A stretch of DNA of 46,394 nucleotides, taken from an uncultured Clostridia bacterium (GTDB lineage Bacteria; Bacillota; Clostridia; Oscillospirales; Ruminococcaceae). Shown here piece by piece: positions 40,842-46,394 of the stretch. Under the pieces are notes generated by a model. The model saw only the letters and a list, made by a program, of their open reading frames with translations, was not told where the DNA came from and did not search any database. The stretch's first letter is position 1. Each line of letters starts with the position of its first letter. The stretch spans positions 1 through 46,394 of the forward strand of contig CANRLN010000010.1 of the NCBI GenBank assembly GCA_947631445.1, given 5' to 3'. The position numbers were made by a program, and so were the translations under genes.

Positions 40842-40870
40842 TTGTTTCCCTGCAAAAAGCAGGGAAACAA
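40842..40870. repeat. Dispersed palindrome, copy 12, likely lgt terminator
   Basis: TTGTTTCCCTGC pairs perfectly with GCAGGGAAACAA (12 bp, loop AAAAA), followed on the minus strand by AAAATTTTATT. It lies 12 bases behind the lgt stop. Confidence 0.82.
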
Positions 40871-40881
40871 ACATAATTATT

Positions 40882-42039
40882 TTACTTGCCTAAATATTCT
40901 TTAAGTGCCTTGGAGGAATATTTTGTATCCAATTCCTGTTTAAATTCCGCAAAGCTTTCGCCGTTTTGTTTTGCTTGCGAAATTTTTTTCTTAAGTTCTT
41001 TTTTTTCTTTCATAAACTCATCATACTTGTTACTTTGTTCAAGCTGGGCTTTAGAAATATCTGTTTGATAGAAAAATTGGTATTGGTCATTTCGCTTTAC
41101 AATACTTCTAAATACAATTATTAAAACAACAGAAATTACAAACAAACTGCCTGCCACAAGCTGGGACACTCTTATGTTCATAATATACAAACTGTCGGTT
41201 CTGAAACCCTCAATAATTGCTCTGCCCAATCCGTACCAGCCGATATACATCAAAAATACTTCTCCGTCAAATTTTCTGTGCTTAAAATATAAATGAAGCA
41301 GTATAAAGCCAACAAGACACCAAAGAGATTCATACAAAAAGCAGGGGTGAACGGGGGCAAACGGTTCAACCTCAACACCCTTTTCAAGCAACTGGCTTGA
41401 ATGATTTGAAAGATATTTATAGGTTGAGTAGCTAAACATTCCCCACGGCATATTGGTATTGCTACCAAAAGCCTCCTGATTGGCAAAATTGCCCCATCTG
41501 CCTATACAAGAACCAATCAGAAAGCAAGGACCAACCACATCAAGCAGCGCGGTAAGCCTTAACTTCCTCAGTTTTGCAACTATTCCGCCAACCAGAATTG
41601 CACCAATAAGACCGCCATAAAAAGCAAGTCCGCCGTCACGGATATTAAAAATCTCCGCCCACATGACCCTGCCGGTTTCATCAACATAGTTATCCCATGA
41701 GAATATAACATAGTAGGCTCTCAGACCGATAACCGCACCAATAATTCCCAACACAACAGCATCGGTGACACGGTCGGGGTCGCAACCCACCTGCTTGCTT
41801 TTTTTAAAGCCATATATTAAAGCCAAAAGCAAACCAAATGTAATAATAACCCCATACCAATAAATTTCAAAACCGCCTATGTTTGCAAACACACGATTTA
41901 TTGAAAAACCCGACTTTAAAATATTATCGCCAGTTCCGAAATTCGGAAAATAAACCTTGTCGGGATTTTCAAGGGCATCACTTTGAATTTTATCGCTTAC
42001 CTTTTCTGCCAAAAATACTGCTTTTGATGTAAAGTTCAA
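40882..42039 (-). CDS. lgt: Prolipoprotein diacylglyceryl transferase
   Basis: 385 residues, about 100 longer than common Lgt. It moves diacylglycerol from phosphatidylglycerol to the Cys of lipoprotein signals. Seven membrane helices and family motifs are present: IYWYGVIITFGLLLALIYG, GLRAYYVIFSWDNY, RDGGLAFYGGLIGA, GSCIGRWGNFANQEAFG, HPCFLYESLW and GLGRAIIEGFRTDSLY. The extra length is a ~45-residue N-terminal segment and a ~70-residue Lys/Glu-rich C-terminal tail with coiled-coil character. The start is a TTG two bases after the preceding stop, so translation is probably coupled to the 42042 gene. Confidence 0.93.
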   Translation of the reverse strand: MNFTSKAVFLAEKVSDKIQSDALENPDKVYFPNFGTGDNILKSGFSINRVFANIGGFEIYWYGVIITFGLLLALIYGFKKSKQVGCDPDRVTDAVVLGIIGAVIGLRAYYVIFSWDNYVDETGRVMWAEIFNIRDGGLAFYGGLIGAILVGGIVAKLRKLRLTALLDVVGPCFLIGSCIGRWGNFANQEAFGSNTNMPWGMFSYSTYKYLSNHSSQLLEKGVEVEPFAPVHPCFLYESLWCLVGFILLHLYFKHRKFDGEVFLMYIGWYGLGRAIIEGFRTDSLYIMNIRVSQLVAGSLFVISVVLIIVFRSIVKRNDQYQFFYQTDISKAQLEQSNKYDEFMKEKKELKKKISQAKQNGESFAEFKQELDTKYSSKALKEYLGK

Positions 42040-42041
42040 AA

Positions 42042-42647
42042 CTATTTCATTCCCTTCATCACGGTGTCTTTAAGCATTTTAATTATTTCCTCATTGCTAA
42101 GATTAACGCCTTTTTCCTTAAGCTTAAGTCTAAGATTTTCCATTGCAATTTCAACCCTTGCATTTTGGGCGATTTCAATCGATTTTTTGACATCATCGCT
42201 TTTACAGTTTATTGCAACCGCCGTAGTTTCGCCGTCCGAAAGCTCCACCATTTTTCCTTTTTTAATGGCTCTCCAAACTGCTTTTGCAAAGTTTTTAATT
42301 TCAAAATTTTCTTTGTTTTTGCGGTCGCAAAGGGCAACCTTTATTCCTGCCTTTTCAAAGGACTTTCTAAGGAAATTAACCTTGGAGTCAATGGTTGTCA
42401 TCTGACTGTAACCCTGCTGGTTTATAACATCGGGGTGTTCGTTCATTGCAATGCAAAGTGCCATATAGTCAAGTATTGTGTCGCTGTCGCTACCAATTCC
42501 AGTAATAAGAATAGCACTATCCTTTTTCTTATCCTCAATAACAACATCTCCAGATTTTTTTACCCTCTGCCAGATTTCTCCAGCCTTGCTGTCCAGTTCG
42601 TCCGAGCTGTAAGTTTTTGTCTGTAAATCAAGTTGCTTAAGTTCCAT
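42042..42647 (-). CDS. Conserved-looking cytoplasmic protein of unknown function
   Basis: 201 residues, no signal or membrane helix. It has an alpha/beta look: DSAILITGIGSDSDTILDYMALCIAMNEHPDVINQQGYSQMTTIDSKVNFLRKSFEKAGIKVALCDRKNKENF, then a Lys-rich helical end (IAMENLRLKLKEKGVNLSNEEIIKMLKDTVMKGMK). I recognise no family. It sits between the M16 peptidase pair and lgt, ATG behind AAGGAG, with only two bases to lgt. Coupling with Lgt is suggestive, but no functional link can be drawn from sequence. Confidence 0.75.
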   Translation of the reverse strand: MELKQLDLQTKTYSSDELDSKAGEIWQRVKKSGDVVIEDKKKDSAILITGIGSDSDTILDYMALCIAMNEHPDVINQQGYSQMTTIDSKVNFLRKSFEKAGIKVALCDRKNKENFEIKNFAKAVWRAIKKGKMVELSDGETTAVAINCKSDDVKKSIEIAQNARVEIAMENLRLKLKEKGVNLSNEEIIKMLKDTVMKGMK

Positions 42648-42685
42648 AATAATATACTCCTTTATGTTTTATTGAATATTTTCTG

Positions 42686-42713
42686 TTGCCTTTCCGCCAA
42701 CGGCGGAAAACAA
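42686..42713. repeat. Dispersed palindrome, copy 13
   Basis: TTTCCGCC/GGCGGAAA around AAC, extended TTG.../CAA, just behind the M16 peptidase stop. Confidence 0.78.
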
Positions 42714-42725
42714 TCGATAAAATAT

Positions 42726-44012
42726 TTATTGTTTTTCCTGTGGAAGAATATAGCTAAAGCTTATACATTCCTCCTTAAAATTATCCTGTATAAATTGCTT
42801 AACCTGCTCGGAGGTCACCTTGGAAACAATTTCAAGCAGTTCAAAAGCGTTAATATCGTTGCAGAAAGAATTGAGCATCATTCCAACGCACCCTGAAACC
42901 GCATTAGAAGCTGTAAGAGCGGAGGCATAAACTCTTTTTTTGTTTATATCAAAAAGCTCCCCATTAATTTCGGTTTTTGCCTTTTCAAAACATTCAATAA
43001 TCTTTTGTGAAACCGCCTTTGCGTCCTTGCTTTCGCCATATATAACAAGGTTAGAATAGCCTTTTCCGCTGGAAGCCTGCCCGCCAACAGGACAGGTTAA
43101 AAGTCCCTCTTTTTGCATCTGTTCATAAAATTCACTTGCATTTCCCAAAACGGTTGAAATTGCAAGGTCAGCTATAATTGAACGTTCTGCCTCGGTTCTT
43201 CCGTCCTTTGGTTCAAGTTTAATTCCTATCATAAATAGTGGTAATTTTATTGGCATATAGGCTACAACTTCTTTTTGGCAAACCTCTCTCGGCTCGTTGG
43301 GAAGTTTAACTTCAATCTGCAAATCTTCGCTCGGTTTAAGAAATTTATCGCAGATTTCAAGGGCTTTGTCACGGTCAAAATTTCCCGCAATAAACAGTGC
43401 CATATTGTTAAGATTATAAAAGGTATTGTAACATTTATAGAGCAAATCGGCATTTATCTTTTGAATAGATTCAATTGTGCCGGCAATATCTTCTTTTATT
43501 GGGTGGTTTGCATACATTGCCTTGTAAAGGTTTTTCATCTCAAGCCTTATCGGCGAATCGTCACACATATTAATTTCTTCACTTATAATACCTCGTTCTT
43601 TTTCTACAAGCTCATCGGTAAAATAAGGATTCTGCACAAATTTAAGCAGTATTTCAAGATTTTCTTCAAACCTGCTGTTGCAAGAAAAATAATATGCGGT
43701 TATGTCTTTTGAGGTAAAGGCATTGCAGGACGCCCCCGTTTTGGCAAATAAATTCATAGCGTCGCTATCCTCGTTTTCAAAAAGCTTGTGTTCCAAATAG
43801 TGTGCTATTCCCTCGGGAACGGTTATAAAATCTTCGGTATTTTTAGTTTTAAAAGTTTGATAATTAGAACCATATTTGGTTACAAAATAGGACTCAACGG
43901 TTGTAAATTCGGGCATCTGCCAAAGATAAATTTCCGTTCCGCTTTTGTGCTTTATTTTCTCATAAGACACCCCAAGCAGGTCAGATGATATTACACTTAT
44001 ATTGTCTGCCAT
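42726..44012 (-). CDS. M16 family zinc peptidase (YmfH-like)
   Basis: 428 residues. The inverted zinc motif HxxEH is intact (His71, Glu74, His75 in GIAHYLEHKLFE), with the distal Glu in the ERGIISEEINMCDDSP segment ~76 residues later. It belongs with YmfH (spelled YfmH in some databases), the active half of a pair that in Bacillus is needed for EF-P 5-aminopentanol modification. Its start overlaps the last base of the upstream partner gene (44012), so the two are coupled. Both are cytoplasmic with no signal peptide. Confidence 0.93.
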   Translation of the reverse strand: MADNISVISSDLLGVSYEKIKHKSGTEIYLWQMPEFTTVESYFVTKYGSNYQTFKTKNTEDFITVPEGIAHYLEHKLFENEDSDAMNLFAKTGASCNAFTSKDITAYYFSCNSRFEENLEILLKFVQNPYFTDELVEKERGIISEEINMCDDSPIRLEMKNLYKAMYANHPIKEDIAGTIESIQKINADLLYKCYNTFYNLNNMALFIAGNFDRDKALEICDKFLKPSEDLQIEVKLPNEPREVCQKEVVAYMPIKLPLFMIGIKLEPKDGRTEAERSIIADLAISTVLGNASEFYEQMQKEGLLTCPVGGQASSGKGYSNLVIYGESKDAKAVSQKIIECFEKAKTEINGELFDINKKRVYASALTASNAVSGCVGMMLNSFCNDINAFELLEIVSKVTSEQVKQFIQDNFKEECISFSYILPQEKQ

Positions 44013-45301
44013 TAATTTTCCCCTCCATTCTGATTATCCCCGTTTTCCAATTTGTCAAGAACATACACCGTATCCAGTTCAAAGCTTCTTGCCGATTCTA
44101 CAATTCTGTCCTTGTCAATTTCCGAGAAAATATTGTAAAAATCTTCTGGTTTAAAGCTTTCGCCCCTTGCATATTGGGTGCAATACCATTCTTTTATTGC
44201 ATAAAGGCTGTCATAGTTGGACATAAATCCCGAACAGAGCATATTAACAACCACATCTATATCCTGTTTTGAAAAATCCCCATTTTTTATAAGCTCAAAC
44301 TGCCTTAATATTTCCGCTTTAGCCTCGGCTGGCTTGTTTGTTCCGCAGATAACAATCATTGTATTTTTGTGTTCGATTATTGCTGACGAACAGGAATAAC
44401 AAAGTCCCATTTTTTCACGAACGTTGACAAAAAGTTTTGAGGTAACCGAACCGCCAAAAATTGCGTTGGTAATCTTGTGGGCGTACAAATCATCTAAATC
44501 CGACTTAAACGCCATAACCAGTTTAGCTTGATTTACATCGCTGTATTCGGTAAGTTCAATCGGCTGATTTTTCAGCGGACTATAAGTTTTATATACAACC
44601 TCGCCAGCACCATGAATTTCATGCGACAAAACCTCATCACATACCATTTTTTTTATTTTGGTAAAGTCATCTCCGCCACCAAGCACAATTTCAACTTTAC
44701 ACTGACTTATGAGAAATTTATAGGCAAGAAAAATTTGCTTTTGAGTTATCTCCTCAACATCGGATATGCTCCCTAAACAATCATATTCGCAAGGCTCGCC
44801 TTTAAAGGCAAGTTCACGGCAACGTTTTATTGCATAGACCATTTTGTCATTTTCACGGTTGTTTATCTCGTCAATAAGTGCCTGCTTTTTGGAAGCTATA
44901 TTTTCATGTTCAAAAGCCTCTCCCGAAAAATCAGGGTTATAGATGCAGTCAAGGAGCATTCTTACAACCTGTTCGCCGATTACATCGCCATTTAAAGCAA
45001 ATTTCTGATTTAAAAACTTTGCAGAAAGCTTTACAATCTGATTGTTTCCGCTTGTATAAAAATCATAATCAATCGCCGAATCATAAAGGGCAAGTTGTTT
45101 TTTTTCAAAATCAATTCTTTTTGGGCAATTTTTATTAGAGGTTGAGAGCAATGCCACAACAAGCGATTTAATGGTTCGCCAACAACGGTTTATAGGGCTT
45201 ACAAATTTTATCTCAACGGTATTGCTAACAAACTTTTTATCATAAATTTCTAAAAGAGTAACATTATCGTTAAGATTGGTTTTATTAAAAAAAGTTGACA
45301 T
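44012..45301 (-). CDS. M16 family non-catalytic partner (YmfF-like)
   Basis: 429 residues, same fold as the downstream gene but without an HxxEH motif in the N-terminal half, matching the YmfF-type partner that completes the chamber of a heterodimer. Recognisable segments are the start (TNLNDNVTLLEIYDKKFVSNTVEIKFVSPI), SEVEEITQKQIFLAYKFLISQCKVEIVLGG and the M16 C-terminal VNVREKMGLCYSCSSAIIEHKNTMIVICGT. Stop and next start share one base. ATG behind GGGAGGA. A promoter at 45354-45382 lies inside the end of queH. Confidence 0.9.
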   Translation of the reverse strand: MSTFFNKTNLNDNVTLLEIYDKKFVSNTVEIKFVSPINRCWRTIKSLVVALLSTSNKNCPKRIDFEKKQLALYDSAIDYDFYTSGNNQIVKLSAKFLNQKFALNGDVIGEQVVRMLLDCIYNPDFSGEAFEHENIASKKQALIDEINNRENDKMVYAIKRCRELAFKGEPCEYDCLGSISDVEEITQKQIFLAYKFLISQCKVEIVLGGGDDFTKIKKMVCDEVLSHEIHGAGEVVYKTYSPLKNQPIELTEYSDVNQAKLVMAFKSDLDDLYAHKITNAIFGGSVTSKLFVNVREKMGLCYSCSSAIIEHKNTMIVICGTNKPAEAKAEILRQFELIKNGDFSKQDIDVVVNMLCSGFMSNYDSLYAIKEWYCTQYARGESFKPEDFYNIFSEIDKDRIVESARSFELDTVYVLDKLENGDNQNGGEN

Positions 45302-45353
45302 ATTTTTCCTCCCAGCACATTTAAACTAAGCACAACAAATATATTCTATAATA

Positions 45354-45382
45354 AGTATAACAAATTAATCGAATAATGTCAA
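45354..45382 (-). promoter_or_regulatory. Promoter of the M16 pair, overlapping the 3' end of queH
   Basis: On the minus strand TTGACA (45377-45382), 17 bases, TATACT (45354-45359). Confidence 0.78.
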
Positions 45383-46000
45383 GCTTTTTTCCGCTTTTTC
45401 CCTTTCAATTTTTGAATAAACACAGCCACAGTAGTTTTGACGATACAAATTATATTTTGCGGAAAGTTCAATCGAACGTTTGTAGCCGTTTTTCTTTTTA
45501 AAATCATTTGGAAGATACTGGGCGGCATAAAATTCCCCCAACTGCTCGCCAATTTCATTAAGCCACTTTGCGTTTTTATAGGGGCTTATAGACAGTGTGG
45601 AACAAAAGTAGTCAAAGCCTTTTTGCCCCGCAATTTCGGCGGTTTTCTCCAGTCGCAAGCGATAGCATTTATAACAACGCTCCCCGCCCTCTGGAACTTG
45701 TTCAAGTCCCTTTGCAATCTCAAAAAATTCATCGGGGTTATATTCAGGCAAAATTATTTGAATACTGTTTTCTCCTATTTGATTTAAAAGGCTTTTAAGT
45801 TCCTCATAGCGTTTAAAAAATTCCTCTTTCGGGGAAATATTTGGATTATAAAAAAGCAAGGTTATCTCAAAATATTTTGCAATATATTCAAGCACATAGC
45901 TTGAACAAGGAGCACAACAACAATGTAACAAAAGTTTAGGTTTGCTTTCGCCCAGATTTTCAATTATATTATCCAGCATTTTCTGAAAATTATGTATCAT
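45365..46000 (-). CDS. queH: Epoxyqueuosine reductase QueH
   Basis: 211 residues of the QueH (former DUF208) family, the last step of queuosine synthesis in tRNA, replacing cobalamin-dependent QueG. Cysteine motifs are HCCCAPCSS (27-32), GGERCYKCYRLRL and YCGCVYS, which hold the iron-sulfur cluster and a second metal site. Other conserved parts are LFYNPNISPKEEFFKRYEE and FCSTLSISPYKN. Full length; ATG behind AAGGGGGA. It follows the tRNA cluster terminator on the same strand. The adjacent tRNA-Asp(GTC) is itself a queuosine tRNA, though the placement may be chance. Confidence 0.96.
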   Translation of the reverse strand: MIHNFQKMLDNIIENLGESKPKLLLHCCCAPCSSYVLEYIAKYFEITLLFYNPNISPKEEFFKRYEELKSLLNQIGENSIQIILPEYNPDEFFEIAKGLEQVPEGGERCYKCYRLRLEKTAEIAGQKGFDYFCSTLSISPYKNAKWLNEIGEQLGEFYAAQYLPNDFKKKNGYKRSIELSAKYNLYRQNYCGCVYSKIEREKAEKSLTLFD

Positions 46001-46026
46001 AAAAAAATCCCCCTTAAATTTATATA

Positions 46027-46060
46027 CAAAAAAACGCCTGCACTATTGCACAGACGTTTT
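46027..46060 (-). terminator. Terminator of the tRNA cluster
   Basis: AACGTCTGTGC pairs with GTGCAGGCGTT (11 bp with G-U pairs, loop AATA), followed by seven T on the minus strand. Confidence 0.92.
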
Positions 46061-46064
46061 ATAA

Positions 46065-46140
46065 TGGAGCGGATTACGAGGCTCGAACTCGCTACCTCCA
46101 CCTTGGCAAGGTGGTGCTCTACCAGATGAGCTAAATCCGC
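46065..46140 (-). tRNA. tRNA-Gly (anticodon GCC)
   Basis: Full cloverleaf on the minus strand: acceptor GCGGATT/AATCCGC, anticodon stem CCACC/GGTGG with loop TTGCCAA, T loop TTCGAGC, and an encoded 3' CCA. Last gene of the cluster before the terminator. Confidence 0.97.
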
Positions 46141-46145
46141 AATTA

Positions 46146-46221
46146 TGGTGCCTCCGATCGGAATCGAACCAATGACACGGGGATTTTCAGTCCCCTGCTC
46201 TACCGACTGAGCTACAGAGGC
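46146..46221 (-). tRNA. tRNA-Phe (anticodon GAA)
   Basis: Cloverleaf with acceptor GCCTCTG..., anticodon stem GGGGA/TCCCC and loop CTGAAAA, T loop TTCGATT, encoded CCA. Confidence 0.97.
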
Positions 46222-46239
46222 GGATTGGAATAAATCCAG

Positions 46240-46313
46240 CGACCTGAATGGGACTCGAACCCACGACCTCCGCCGTGACAGGGCGGCGTTCTAACCAACT
46301 GAACTACCAGGCC
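46240..46313 (-). tRNA. tRNA-Asp (anticodon GTC), no encoded CCA
   Basis: Acceptor GGCCTGG pairs with TCAGGTC (two G-U pairs), anticodon stem CCGCC/GGCGG with loop CTGTCAC, discriminator G as expected for Asp. The three bases after the discriminator are CTG, not CCA, so the tail must be added by the CCA-adding enzyme; the other three tRNAs here encode CCA. Confidence 0.95.
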
Positions 46314-46316
46314 ATT

Positions 46317-46392
46317 TGGTGGGAGTAACAGGGCTCGAACCTGTGACCCTCTGCTTGTAAGGCAGATGCTCTCCCAGCTGAGCTATACTCCC
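46317..46392 (-). tRNA. tRNA-Val (anticodon TAC)
   Basis: Cloverleaf with acceptor GGGAGTA/TACTCCC, anticodon stem TCTGC/GCAGA and loop CTTACAA, T loop TTCGAGC, encoded CCA. First visible gene of the cluster; its promoter or further tRNAs lie beyond the window. Confidence 0.97.
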
Positions 46393-46394
46393 AT

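Overview
The window looks like chromosomal DNA from an AT-rich, endospore-forming, anaerobic Clostridia member, probably of the Oscillospiraceae/Ruminococcaceae (placement is inference). The evidence is low GC, strong GGAGG ribosome sites, textbook sigma-A promoters, the spore genes cotJABC and yabPQ, a ferredoxin-dependent 2-oxoacid oxidoreductase operon, a GH130 mannosylglucose phosphorylase, QueH in place of QueG, and a DnaD/DnaC-type primosome set. Most genes are core or housekeeping; no prophage, CRISPR array or intact insertion sequence is visible.

Left edge (1-1476): about 1.5 kb with no convincing protein gene. A perfect consensus promoter (TTGACA-17-TATAAT, minus strand, 1483-1511) points into it. 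The minus-strand sequence is built of nested repeats (a 304-312 nt unit holding two ~95-nt modules) whose hairpins stay paired through compensating changes, with G-U pairs that exist only on the minus strand. I read this as a large structured non-coding RNA that runs off the window. It is the best candidate for something undescribed.

1.7-10.4 kb (minus strand): an ankyrin-repeat membrane protein, mannosylglucose phosphorylase, an ECF sigma factor with a membrane-anchored beta-propeller protein (likely its regulator), and a five-gene operon encoding a P-loop ATPase, ferredoxin, and the alpha, beta and gamma subunits of a VOR-type oxidoreductase, with a 16-bp palindrome just downstream of its promoter.

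10.6-24.3 kb (mixed): a YiiX-like papain-fold protein, the cotJA-cotJB-cotJC spore coat operon, a YefM/YoeB-type toxin-antitoxin pair, glycogen phosphorylase, cyclophilin, a membrane diguanylate cyclase, an M20 dipeptidase-CmpB permease-response regulator operon, and malic enzyme with a second response regulator. Neither regulator has a kinase gene nearby.

24.5-32.1 kb: a tail-anchored J-domain-like protein with Q/P repeats, divergent from a small charged coiled-coil protein; the replication proteins DnaC and DnaD with a PH-domain protein; a RluA-type pseudouridine synthase; and yjdF with a probable yjdF riboswitch.

32.4-46.4 kb: a solitary type I specificity subunit (HsdS), a TM2-domain protein, yabP-yabQ-divIC-S1 (sporulation and division), two small exported proteins, pyrophosphatase, endonuclease V, carbonic anhydrase, folD, lgt, an M16 peptidase pair (YmfF/YmfH-like), queH, and a tRNA-Val-Asp-Phe-Gly cluster.

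At least 13 short palindromes of one family (arms like GTATTTTCCCCGCC/GGCGGGGAAATAC) sit between genes. Some serve as terminators and three belong to a longer MITE-like element.
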